From positions 29,092-93,091 of the forward strand of contig NZ_FCNW02000026.1 in assembly GCF_001544475.1 (NCBI RefSeq): a DNA stretch of 64,000 nucleotides, read 5' to 3'. Both the position numbers and the translations under genes were made by a program. The stretch comes from Caballeronia humi. GTDB taxonomy: Bacteria > Pseudomonadota > Gammaproteobacteria > Burkholderiales > Burkholderiaceae. Position 1 is the stretch's first letter. Each line of letters opens with the position of its first letter. The notes below the pieces were generated by a model. That model had not been told where the DNA came from. It searched no databases and worked only from the letters and a program-made list of their open reading frames with translations. Positions 43,786 through 53,500 of the stretch are shown here, piece after piece.

Positions 43786-46179
43786 TCACTCGTAATTCGT
43801 GAAACGCCCGAGCGGCGGCGCCGAGCCGGGCGGCGTCTGGTAGCCCTGCACGCTCGAACGGAACGCGCTCACGAGACCATTGTCGACGTTCGACAAGCCC
43901 TTGAACGTCAGTTGCGCGAGCACCCGCGTGCCCGACGACGACTGGCCCGTACTGTTCACGCCGTTCGCGTAGCGCTGCATGCCGACGCCGAACTGCCAGC
44001 AGTCGGCATCGTACTGGAAGCCGACGAGACCGTCGACGAGCCGATGGCCCGCCATATCGTAATTGACGCGCCCGACGCCGTAGAGGCGCTGCGTGATCGG
44101 CCACTGGGCGGAGAGCAGGATCTGGTTGATCGGCTCGTTCACCAGCGTGGTTTCGTTCTTGCGCGTGTAGCGATAACCGACGTTGATGACCTTGCGATCG
44201 GCCGGGCTGAACGCGAAGCCGACGCTCGCGCGCACGAGCTGATCGTTGTCGACATTATATTGGAACGCTGTTTCCGAGGCGAAACCCGCGCCCAGCTTGA
44301 TCGCGGCGCCCGCGATCAGGTCCGAGTGCTTCGCCTGGTCGAGCGATTGCACGTTCGTAATCGTCGTGCGCTGGCTCTGGAAATAATACTGCTGCGCGAT
44401 CACGAAACGCGCGCGTTCGTCGCCCGTCGCCGGGTTGATGAAGCGTGTCGTGAGGCCGGCCGTCAGGCGGTTCGCGTCGGCGATGCGGTCGTTGCCGACG
44501 AACGTGTTCGGCGTATAGATTTCCGCGAGGCCGAAGTCGGCTTCGGCGGTATCGAAGATCGGCGCGAAACTCTGGTCGCGAAACGGCGTGTAGACGTAAT
44601 AGAGCCGCGGCTCCAGCGTCTGGATGTAGTCCTGGCCGAACAGGCGCACCGAGCGGTCGAACACGAGGCCGGTGTCGAACGAGATCGTCGGGATCGATTC
44701 GGTGAAGTTCTTCGGCTGGTTCGGCGGTGCGTAGCCCACCGATCCCGGCGCCAGCCCGGTCGAGATTTGCGACAGATCGTACGACGCGAAGTGCCACTGG
44801 ATCTTGGGCACCGCGAAGTAGCCCGGCGCGTTGATACCGTAGCTCAGGTACGGATTGAAGACGAAGCGCTGGCCTTCGGTCGCGTTGTCCTGCGTGATCG
44901 TGAAGCGCGTGTAGTCCGTTTCGGCGCCGAAGTCGAAGCCGCCGACGTTGTACTTGTTGTACTGCACGTTCAACTGCGGTTCGCGCGCGTACGGCGGCAC
45001 GGACGGCTGCAGCGTCTGCCAGCGCTGCTCGCGCGCGAGCACCGACCACGGACCGTTGTTGTACGTCAGCCCGGCTTCCTGCTGATATAGCAACTGCGTG
45101 CCGTTCAGGAACTGGTTCGACGCGTTGGCGAGGTCTTCCGGATATTGATCGTCGGAGACCTTGTTGTAGTTGATGTACCCGCCGAAGCCGCCGCCGAAGT
45201 TCTGCTGGTGCTGCAGGTAGATCGCATAGCGGTCGGTATGCGTCTGACGGTCGTTCGGCAGGAACTCGCCGGTGATCGTGCCCGAATACGTCGGCGACAG
45301 GTATCGATACGTGCCCGCCATCTGCACGCCGCGCCGGGTCATCAGGCGCGGAGTCACGGTCAGGTCGCGGTTCGGCGCGATGTTGAAGTAGTACGGGACC
45401 GTTGCTTCAAAACCGGTAGTCGAGCTGAGCGCGAAGGTCGGCGGCAGGAGGCCGCTGCGGCGCTCGCTCGTCAGCGGAAACGAAAGCCACGGGCTCGCCA
45501 CGACCGGCACGCCCTGGAAGAACAGCACGCCGTTATGCGCGATGCCTTCCTGCGAACCCGTATCGAAATCAAACGACGAGCCCTTGATGTACCACGCCGG
45601 ATCGGTTTCGCATTCGCACGCGGTGTACGTGCCGTGATCGACGCGCGCCTGCTCGTTGCCCATCAATTCGGCGCGTTCCGCGCTGCCCGATCCGCCCGAC
45701 AAATTGAAGCGGTACTTCGGGTTCGTCATGTAGCCTTCGTTCGCTTCCACCTTCAGGTGTGCTTCCGGGCCGACGAACGTATTGCCGTTGCTGATGATCC
45801 TGACATTGCCGTAAGCATCGGCCATGTCGGTGTCCTGGTCGTAATGCAGCGCATCCGACTTGATCACCGACACGTTTCTGCGCACTTCCGCCGATCCCTT
45901 GGCGGCCATGTCCTCGTCGGTGGTGCCGGTGGCTGTATCGCCGAGGAGGAACGTGGCCGGCTGGTCGCCCGCGCGCAGCGGCCGCTCTTCGAGCTGCGGC
46001 GCGAGACGCAGATTGCCGGGGCCGTCGATCGGTTGCGGCTCGGCTGCTGCGCCCGCGAGCTGAGCGTGCGCGAGCGCGGGCATGAGACCCGGCGCAGCAA
46101 GCAGTGCCGCGACGAGCCGCCGCTTGCGTGGCAGTGCATGACGCTTGGTAATCGATTGGGGAAACTGTCGTGGCGGCAT
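43786..46179 (-). CDS. lptD: LPS-assembly protein LptD
   Basis: A 797-residue outer-membrane protein. The signal (RRLVAALLAAPGLMPALAHA) is followed by an OstA-like jellyroll domain (SDALHYDQDTDMADAYGNVR) and a large beta barrel. Two cysteine groups are visible, CEC (in YTACECETD) and a lone C in DADCW near the end, the rearranged-disulfide set that LptD needs. ATG 46179 (MPPRQFPQS) is chosen; the frame continues to 46242 but only extends the N tail. It inserts LPS into the outer membrane with LptE. Its 237-base 5' region also serves the divergent amgK. Confidence 0.95.
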   Translation of the reverse strand: MPPRQFPQSITKRHALPRKRRLVAALLAAPGLMPALAHAQLAGAAAEPQPIDGPGNLRLAPQLEERPLRAGDQPATFLLGDTATGTTDEDMAAKGSAEVRRNVSVIKSDALHYDQDTDMADAYGNVRIISNGNTFVGPEAHLKVEANEGYMTNPKYRFNLSGGSGSAERAELMGNEQARVDHGTYTACECETDPAWYIKGSSFDFDTGSQEGIAHNGVLFFQGVPVVASPWLSFPLTSERRSGLLPPTFALSSTTGFEATVPYYFNIAPNRDLTVTPRLMTRRGVQMAGTYRYLSPTYSGTITGEFLPNDRQTHTDRYAIYLQHQQNFGGGFGGYINYNKVSDDQYPEDLANASNQFLNGTQLLYQQEAGLTYNNGPWSVLAREQRWQTLQPSVPPYAREPQLNVQYNKYNVGGFDFGAETDYTRFTITQDNATEGQRFVFNPYLSYGINAPGYFAVPKIQWHFASYDLSQISTGLAPGSVGYAPPNQPKNFTESIPTISFDTGLVFDRSVRLFGQDYIQTLEPRLYYVYTPFRDQSFAPIFDTAEADFGLAEIYTPNTFVGNDRIADANRLTAGLTTRFINPATGDERARFVIAQQYYFQSQRTTITNVQSLDQAKHSDLIAGAAIKLGAGFASETAFQYNVDNDQLVRASVGFAFSPADRKVINVGYRYTRKNETTLVNEPINQILLSAQWPITQRLYGVGRVNYDMAGHRLVDGLVGFQYDADCWQFGVGMQRYANGVNSTGQSSSGTRVLAQLTFKGLSNVDNGLVSAFRSSVQGYQTPPGSAPPLGRFTNYE

Positions 46180-46416
46180 GTATGGGTGGCGGTTCGATCC
46201 CGTTATGCGTCCGCGAGCGATGAATGCCGTGAAAACTCGCACCGGCGCACCCGAGTACCGCGCACGCGCGCCGCGCGGTCGTATCCGGCGATCCGGCTGG
46301 ATGACACTCGATCGATGGGTGAAGCCGCGGTGCTCGGGCCTTGGCGCCGGGCGAAAACGGATCGCTTAAAAAAGTCGTGGGGTATTATATGGCAAGAAGT
46401 TTTGCCCCTCGAATTT

Positions 46417-47442
46417 ATGACGCATATTCCCACCGACACACGCCTTACACAGCTTTACGCCTGGCTCGAATCGTTCGCCGAACGCTATCGGCTGGATGTC
46501 GCGAGCCTCGCGCCCGCATCGACCGATGCGAGTTTCCGGCGATATTTCCGCGTGACGAGCGGTGGCGAGGACGGCAAGACGCTGATTGCCGTCGATGCCC
46601 CGCCGCCTGAAAAATGCCGCGAGTTCGTGCAGGTCGCGGACCTGCTGGCCGAAGCGGGCGTGCACGTACCGCGCATTCTGGAAACCGATTTCGACGCCGG
46701 CTTCATGCTCGTGACCGATCTCGGCACGACGTCCTATCTCTCCGTCCTCGATGAAAAAAATGCCCGGCCGCTGATGCGCGCCGCGCTCGACGCGCTGATC
46801 CGCTTTCAGCTCGCGTCGCGTGAAGGCGTGCTGCCGCCGTTCGACGAAGCATTCCTGCGCCGCGAGATGGAACTGATGCCGGAGTGGTTCGTCGGGCGGC
46901 ATCTCGGGCACGCGCTGACCGAAACCGAACGCAAGGTTCTCGACGATACCTTCGCCGTGCTCGTGCAAAGCGCGCTCGCGCAGCCGCAAACCTTCATGCT
47001 GCGCGACTTCATGCCGCGCAATCTGATGGTGTGCGAGCCGAATCCCGGCGTGCTCGACTTCCAGGACGCGGTCTACGGCCCGATCGCGTACGACGTGGCC
47101 TCGCTCCTGCGCGACGCTTTCATCAGTTGGGACGAGGAGTTCCAGCTCGACTGCATCGCGTACTACTGGGAGCGCGCGAAAAAGGCCGGACTGCCCGTCG
47201 ATCCGGATTTCGGCGAGTTCTACCGGCAAGTCGAATGGATCGGCCTGCAGCGCCACATCAAGGTGCTCGGGCTGTTCTGCCGCATCTATCACCGCGACGG
47301 CAAGCCGCAATATCTCGCCGATTTGCCGCGTTTCATCGGTTATGCGCGCAAGGTGGCAGAGCGCTATCGGCCGCTGCGTCCATTCGCGCGCCTGCTCGAT
47401 ACGCTCGAAGGCCGCGCTGTCGATGTCGGCTACACGTTCTAA
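46417..47442 (+). CDS. amgK: anomeric N-acetylmuramate/N-acetylglucosamine kinase AmgK
   Basis: A 341-residue aminoglycoside-phosphotransferase-fold kinase. The catalytic loop MLRDFMPRNLMV (with D of the HxD-like position replaced by RDF), the magnesium motif GVLDFQDAVYGP and the nucleotide-binding ASTDASFRRYFR match AmgK. It phosphorylates MurNAc at C1, the first step of the peptidoglycan-recycling route that bypasses MurQ and lets cells resist fosfomycin. It is followed after 9 bases by murU, which uses its product. Confidence 0.92.
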   Translation: MTHIPTDTRLTQLYAWLESFAERYRLDVASLAPASTDASFRRYFRVTSGGEDGKTLIAVDAPPPEKCREFVQVADLLAEAGVHVPRILETDFDAGFMLVTDLGTTSYLSVLDEKNARPLMRAALDALIRFQLASREGVLPPFDEAFLRREMELMPEWFVGRHLGHALTETERKVLDDTFAVLVQSALAQPQTFMLRDFMPRNLMVCEPNPGVLDFQDAVYGPIAYDVASLLRDAFISWDEEFQLDCIAYYWERAKKAGLPVDPDFGEFYRQVEWIGLQRHIKVLGLFCRIYHRDGKPQYLADLPRFIGYARKVAERYRPLRPFARLLDTLEGRAVDVGYTF

Positions 47443-47451
47443 GCGCACCGC

Positions 47452-48165
47452 ATGACGTCTCCCCTCAAGAAGGCGATGATCTTCGCCGCCGGGCGCGGCG
47501 AGCGCATGCGTCCGCTCACCGATACGTGTCCGAAACCGCTGCTCGAAGCCGGTGGAAAACCGCTGATCGTGTGGCAGATCGAGCGGTTGGCGGAAGCTGG
47601 CGTCGAAGTGATCGTGATCAATCATGCGTGGCTCGGCGCGCAGATCGAGGCGGCACTCGGCGACGGATCGCGCTGGGGCGTCGAGTTGCGCTATTCGGCG
47701 GAAACCGACGCGTTGGAAACGGCCGGCGGGATCGCGCAGGCGCTGCCGCTGATCGAGGATCGCGGCGAGCCGGAAGTGTTCGCAGCCGTCAGCGGCGACG
47801 TGTTCTGCGAGTTCGATTACGGCTCGCTCGCCACGCACGCCGCCCGTCTTGCCAACGCCGATGCACCCGGCATGCATCTCGTCATGGTCCCGAACCCGCG
47901 TTTTCACGCCGACGGCGACTTCGCGCTCAACGACGGCAGGCTTTCGCTCGATGGCACGCCGCGCTACACGTTCGGCAACATCGGCATTTATGACACGCGC
48001 ATGTTCCGCGATCTCGCACCCGGCACGCGGCGCGCGCTCACGCCCTACTACCGCGAAACGATCGCAGCGGGACGCGCAAGCGGCGAGCTTTACGAGGGAC
48101 GCTGGGAGAACGTCGGCACGCCGGCACAGCTCGCAGCACTCGATCTGGCGCTTCGGGAAGGCTGA
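47452..48165 (+). CDS. murU: N-acetylmuramate alpha-1-phosphate uridylyltransferase MurU
   Basis: A 237-residue nucleotidyltransferase. The signature FAAGRGERMRPLTDTCPKPL binds UTP, and SGDVFCEFDYG carries a magnesium aspartate; LETAGGIAQALPLI is typical. It makes UDP-MurNAc from MurNAc-1-phosphate, returning recycled muramic acid to cell-wall synthesis. Genes amgK and murU form a two-gene operon. Confidence 0.93.
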   Translation: MTSPLKKAMIFAAGRGERMRPLTDTCPKPLLEAGGKPLIVWQIERLAEAGVEVIVINHAWLGAQIEAALGDGSRWGVELRYSAETDALETAGGIAQALPLIEDRGEPEVFAAVSGDVFCEFDYGSLATHAARLANADAPGMHLVMVPNPRFHADGDFALNDGRLSLDGTPRYTFGNIGIYDTRMFRDLAPGTRRALTPYYRETIAAGRASGELYEGRWENVGTPAQLAALDLALREG

Positions 48166-48204
48166 GCCGCAAAACGTCCGCGGGCCGGTTTAAGCCGGCT
48201 CCGA

Positions 48205-48213
48205 TGTTAAAAT
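48205..48213 (+). promoter_or_regulatory. extended -10 promoter element before purB
   Basis: TGTTAAAAT is an extended -10 (TGn plus TAAAAT) 37 bases before the purB ATG, preceded by the short inverted repeat GCCGG/CCGGC at 48185-48200, which may also end murU transcription. No clear -35 element is visible, as is common for extended -10 promoters. Confidence 0.35.
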
Positions 48214-48250
48214 CCGTGGTTCTCCCGTCCCGAAGCCCGCGGCTGCCACC

Positions 48251-49639
48251 ATGTCCGATACCCGTCCCGATACCCTCTTCGCGCTCACCGCGCTCTCGCC
48301 GCTCGACGGCCGTTACTCCGCCAAGACCGAAGCGCTGCGCGAATGGCTCTCCGAAGCCGCCTTCATGAAGCATCGCGTGACGGTCGAAATTCACTGGCTG
48401 ATCGCGCTGTCGCGTGCCGGTTTCGCCGAGGTGCCGCGTTTCTCTGATGCGTCCGAGCAATTCCTGCTGCAACTCGTCGAGCGCTTCACCGCGCACGACG
48501 CTGCGCGCATCAAGGATATCGAGCGCGTGACGAATCACGATGTCAAGGCCGTCGAATACTGGCTGAAGGAATCGGTGAAGGGCCAGCCGGAACTGGAGCG
48601 CGCGAGCGAATTCATCCATTTCGCGTGCACGTCGGAGGACATCAACAACACGTCGCACGGGCTGATGCTCGCGGGCGCCCGCGAACACGTGATCCTGCCC
48701 GCGCTGCGCTCGGTGCACGAACGCCTCGTCAAGCTCGCGCACGAGCACGCCGCCCAGCCGATGCTCTCGCGCACACACGGCCAGCCCGCCAGCCCGACGA
48801 CGCTCGGCAAGGAGATCGCGAACGTCGCGGCGCGCTTGTCGCGCGCGATCGAGCGCATCGCGGAAGTGCCGCTGCTCGGCAAGATGAACGGCGCGGTCGG
48901 CAACTACAACGCGCATTTGTCGGCTTATCCGGAATTCGACTGGGAAGCGTTTTCGAAGGAAGTCGTCGAGGAGCGGCTGAAACTCACCTTCAATCCGTAC
49001 ACGATCCAAATCGAGCCGCACGACTACATGGCTGAACTCTTCGATGCCGTCTCGCGCGCCAACACGATCCTGCTCGACCTCGACCGCGACGTCTGGGGTT
49101 ACATCTCGGTCGGCTATTTCAAGCAGAAGACGAAAGCCGGCGAAATCGGCTCGTCGACGATGCCGCACAAGGTCAACCCGATCGACTTCGAGAATTCAGA
49201 GGGCAATCTCGGGCTCGCGAACGCGACGCTGCGCCATCTCGCCGACAAGCTACCGATTTCCCGCTGGCAGCGCGATCTCACCGATTCGACCGTGCTGCGC
49301 AATATCGGCGTGGCGTTCGGGTATTCGCTGCTGTCGTACGATTCGTTGATTCGCGGGCTGGACAAGCTCGAAGTGAACGCGGCGCGGCTGAACGAAGACC
49401 TCGACAACACGTGGGAAGTGCTCGCGGAGCCGGTGCAGACGGTGATGCGTCGGTACGGCATCGAGAATCCATATGAGCAATTGAAGGAACTGACGCGCGG
49501 GAAAGGCATCACGCGCGAAGGGTTGCAGGCGTTCATCAACGGGCTCGCGATTCCCGATGACGCGAAAAAGCTGCTGCTGGAAATGACGCCGGCGTCGTAC
49601 GTGGGCAAGGCGGTGGAACTGGCGAAGCGGATCAAGTAG
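48251..49639 (+). CDS. purB: adenylosuccinate lyase
   Basis: A 462-residue fumarase/aspartase-superfamily enzyme with two steps in purine synthesis: it splits SAICAR and adenylosuccinate, releasing fumarate. Key segments: ALSPLDGRYSAKT near the start, RVTNHDVKAVEYWL, HFACTSEDINNTSH, RTHGQPASPTTLGKE, and the signature SSTMPHKVNPIDFEN containing the catalytic serine. A single gene. Confidence 0.96.
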   Translation: MSDTRPDTLFALTALSPLDGRYSAKTEALREWLSEAAFMKHRVTVEIHWLIALSRAGFAEVPRFSDASEQFLLQLVERFTAHDAARIKDIERVTNHDVKAVEYWLKESVKGQPELERASEFIHFACTSEDINNTSHGLMLAGAREHVILPALRSVHERLVKLAHEHAAQPMLSRTHGQPASPTTLGKEIANVAARLSRAIERIAEVPLLGKMNGAVGNYNAHLSAYPEFDWEAFSKEVVEERLKLTFNPYTIQIEPHDYMAELFDAVSRANTILLDLDRDVWGYISVGYFKQKTKAGEIGSSTMPHKVNPIDFENSEGNLGLANATLRHLADKLPISRWQRDLTDSTVLRNIGVAFGYSLLSYDSLIRGLDKLEVNAARLNEDLDNTWEVLAEPVQTVMRRYGIENPYEQLKELTRGKGITREGLQAFINGLAIPDDAKKLLLEMTPASYVGKAVELAKRIK

Positions 49640-49654
49640 GAACGTGAAGTAAAA

Positions 49655-49678
49655 GGCATCGGCATCTGCGCCGATGCC
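49655..49678 (+). terminator. possible terminator of purB
   Basis: GGCATCGGC (49655-49663) pairs perfectly with GCCGATGCC (49670-49678) around ATCTGC. The following sequence GCATTTCCCC has only a short T-run, so the terminator would be weak; it lies 16 bases after the stop codon. Confidence 0.55.
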
Positions 49679-50550
49679 GCATTTCCCCGGTACGCGCGCT
49701 CGTATCGTGAGTACGCAAATCTCAATGCCTTTTCGCATTTAACCGACGTGACTTTAGTTGTAGGGTCACCAAAGTCACATGCGTCATTTGGGGCCGCCAT
49801 TGATAGCGCCCGTCGGCATCTCATCAGTTCTGCCTGAACGCGGAACGTCACAAGCCTCAACTGAATACCGAAATCGCGGGACTGCTTGACGCAGGCCTGC
49901 GTGGATCTTGGCTAGGAAATCGCCATTCCTAGTCGATATCCGCTCGCGACGCCGTTTTATGCACGTCCGGGCCGAACCTCCGTTGCAGGTTCTATTAGTC
50001 GGAACGTTCGCAACGCCGACGCCCTATTCCCCGTATCACGACGCGGACAACCTGCCATTTGACAGGGATGGTTCCCGCACTTCTGCTGCGCCACCTTGCT
50101 CGCCGCGCGACGCCATCAACCAACACGACGCCGTTCGCATCGCTACCGCGTTAAATACAGGCTCGCGTTCGGCGTCTGGTTCTGATTCGACTTCGCCGGC
50201 TTGTCTCTGGCATATCAGCTTCCTGACGACCGGCTTCTCGCTTCGTCGACATCCTCTGCCTCGCATTGCCATGCGGCCGAAACGCCTTCTCGCGCTGGAA
50301 CAACTGTATCCGTCGGAGAACGGGCCGCCTCCGCTGTTTCATCAGGCGAAATAGCTTCTTTAATCTATTTTAAGATTTTCTGAGACTAATCCTATCTAAA
50401 ACTTTATCTCAAAAGATTATCTTCTTATCCGTCAGCCGCGTATCTCCAGTCTCTGGTTTGAAACAAGCGACGCGCTTCGTTACCGTGCACTTCGAATTGC
50501 GGTTCCCGGCGAAGTATCTTTAATTATCAATTTTTTGGTTGAATAAATCG
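49679..50550. other. long gene-poor region before the first adhesin, AT-rich at its end
   Basis: No convincing gene was found in about 870 bases; open frames here lack start signals, family likeness and the GC-third-position bias seen elsewhere. Inverted repeats are GTGACTTT/AAAGTCAC (49748-49755/49771-49778, 15-base loop) and CTAGGAA/TTCCTAG (49912-49918/49926-49932). From about 50350 to 50550 the sequence turns AT-rich (for example TTTAATCTATTTTAAGA at 50358 and several A/T tracts), unlike the flanking 60%+ GC DNA. This is the likely promoter region of the adhesin and a candidate for silencing by an H-NS-like protein. Confidence 0.5.
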
Positions 50551-53500
50551 ATGAACAAGTTATATCGCGCAGTATGGAACAGCACCACGGGAACGTATGT
50601 TGCCGCACCGGAAACAGCAAAGGCAAGCGGCAAAAAAGCCTCGACATGTATTATTAAGGTAATGCTGGGGTCGGTATTTTTAATCGGAAGTGGAACGGCT
50701 TTCGCCAATGGGCTCTTTAACGACAACTCGGATGCGTCGTGTACGTCTGTTAATGCCTGGAATGCTAATGACGTACTCAAGTATGACAATGTGAGTTGCG
50801 GAATCTCTCTTGGGAGCACTGGGGGGACTGCCAATTGGGCCAATGCAAGCATCGATAACTTTATCGCGAATTCGAAGGGTGCTTTTGTTTATGGCGGCCT
50901 CGAGGTGTTTGGCACCGGTGTCGCGGCAGGGAGTCCGGCCGCCTACATTCATGGTGGGTTAAGTCTGTTCAGCAATGGCACGACCTCGGGCACCACGAAC
51001 AAGCTGATTGGTCTGGCCGCCGGTACGGCGCCGACGGATGCCGTCAACTTGAGCCAGTTGAACGGAGCGGAGAAGTATTTCCACGTGAATTCCATCGGAG
51101 CCAATTCATCGGCGACCGGCACGGACTCGATCGGGATCGGGCCCAATGCCAAGGCAAGCAATAACTATGCGGTCGCAATGGGCTCGAACACCGCTGCAAC
51201 TGGTGTTCAGGCGACTGCACTCGGTTCCAATGCGTCGGCGGGTGGTTCGTTTTCGACCGCCGTCGGCAACTACGCGTCCGCAGCTGGAGATGCTGCGACG
51301 GTAGTCGGTTACAGTGCGACCGCGAGCGGAGAGCATGCGATTGCGCTGGGCGGTTGGTCTACCGCTGCCGGCGCAGAGAGCGTGGCGCTTGGCAGAAGCG
51401 CATCTGCTGCCGCAGGCGCAACGAAGGGGGTTGCTCTCGGACAGTCCGCCAATGTGACGGCGGCCAACTCGGTGGCGCTCGGCGCCGATTCGACCACCTC
51501 GGCCAATTTGACCGCCGCTGGCTACAAGCCGGGCGCAACGGCCGTGTCGGGCGTTGCGTCTGCTGCTAACGGCGAAGTGTCGGTGGGTTCGTCGGGCAAC
51601 GAACGCCGCGTGACGAACATCGCGGCGGGCGCCGCTGCCACGGACGCAGTCAACGTGAGCCAGTTGCAATCGGAAGCCGCGAATGTGGACGCGCTTGGCA
51701 CGAGCACGGCCTCGGCGCTGGGCGGTGGTGCAGCTTACAACTCCGGCACGGGCGCAATCGCGAAACCGACATACACGATCGGCGGCAAGACGTACAACGA
51801 CGTCGGCACGGCGCTGGTGGCAGCAGAAGGCGCTTCGGCCGATGCGGTGAAGTACGACTCCGCCGCTCACGACAGCGTCACGCTGGGCAACGCCGGAACC
51901 CCGGTGCAAGTGACCAACGTAAAGGCAGGCGCACTCGACGCCACCAGCAAGGATGCAGTGAACGGTTCGCAATTGTTCGCCACGAACGAACAAGTCGCAG
52001 CCAACACCGGTGACATCACCTCGATCAACTCGACCGTTAGCACCATCGACGGCCGTGTGACCCAGAACACCACCGATATCAGCACCATCAGCGGCTCGCT
52101 GGCCGATGCGGTGAAGTACGACTCCGCCGCTCACGACAGCGTCACGCTCGGCAATGCCGGCACTCCGGTGCAAGTGACCAACGTAAAGGCAGGCGCACTC
52201 GACGCCACCAGCAAGGATGCAGTGAACGGCTCGCAATTGTTCGCCACGAACGAGCAAGTCGCAGCCAACACCGGTGACATCACCACGATCAACTCGACCG
52301 TTAGCGCCATCGACGGCCGTGTGACTCAGAACACCACTGATATCAGCACCATCAACACCACCATCAGCACCATCAACGGCTCGCTGGCCGATGCGGTGCA
52401 GTACGACTCCGCCGCTCACGACAGCATCACGCTCGGCAACGCCGGCACTCCGGTGCAAGTGACCAACGTGAAGGCCGGCGCACTTAACGCCACCAGCAAG
52501 GACGCAGTGAACGGCTCGCAACTGTTCGCCACGAACGAGCAGCTCGCCACCAACACGGACGACATCGCAGACATCACCAACAACCTGAACAACGGTTCGC
52601 TTGGTCTGGTGCAGCAGGATCAGGCGACCCGCAACATTTCCGTTGCCAGGGATACCGATGGCAATCGAGTCGACTTCACCGGAACCACCGGCACGCGCGA
52701 ATTGCTCGGCGTTTCGGCAGGCACGACGATGTCCTCGGCGATCAATCTGAGCCAGTTGCAACCGGTGGTAGCCGGTCTCGGCGGCGGCGCCACGGTGAAC
52801 CCGGATGGCTCGGTGACCGGTCCGACGTATTCAGTCCAAGGGAACACGCAGACGGATGTCGGTTCAGCTCTGAATGCGCTGGATTCGGGCCTCACAAGCC
52901 TCAGCGACAAAGTGAACGGCACGGATCTGGGTCTCGTCGCTCAAGACGGAACGACGCGTGACATCACCATCGGTGCGAAGACCGATGGCGCGGCGCTCAA
53001 TGTCGCAGGCACGGCGGGTAATCGTAAAGTGACCGGTGTGGCGAACGGCCACATCGCGGCGGCCAGCGTCGACGCGATTAACGGATCGCAACTTGCTGCC
53101 GTATCGACCAGCGTCGTGAATGCGATTGGCGGCGGCTCGGTGTTGAACAGCGACGGCTCAATCAGCCTGCCGACTTTCAACGTGGGCGGCACGACGACTC
53201 ATAACATTGGTGATGCGCTGACCAGCATCGATGGCCGCGTAACGCAAAGCATGACGGAGATCACCAATCTCAAGACCACGGTCAACAACCAGGGCACCGG
53301 CGCCGGTTCTCCGAACGCGGTCTCCTACGATACGGAAGCCCACGCCAAAGTGACGTTTGGAAAGGACGGCACGCCGACCTCGCTGACAAACGTCGCGGAC
53401 GGTACGCTCTCGGCTGCGAGCACGGACGCGGTGAACGGCCGTCAACTGTTCGCGACCAACACCAAGGTCGAGGAACTGGGCGAAGCGATCCGCAACGTGA

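Noticed and set aside
45145..46416. Long + strand frame leading into amgK
   Set aside because: It is the antisense of lptD and has no start signal; AmgK homology begins only at the ATG at 46417.
49908..50354. 148-codon frame in the gap before adhesin 1, and a 78-codon minus frame inside it
   Set aside because: No start signal, poor codon bias and no recognisable domain.
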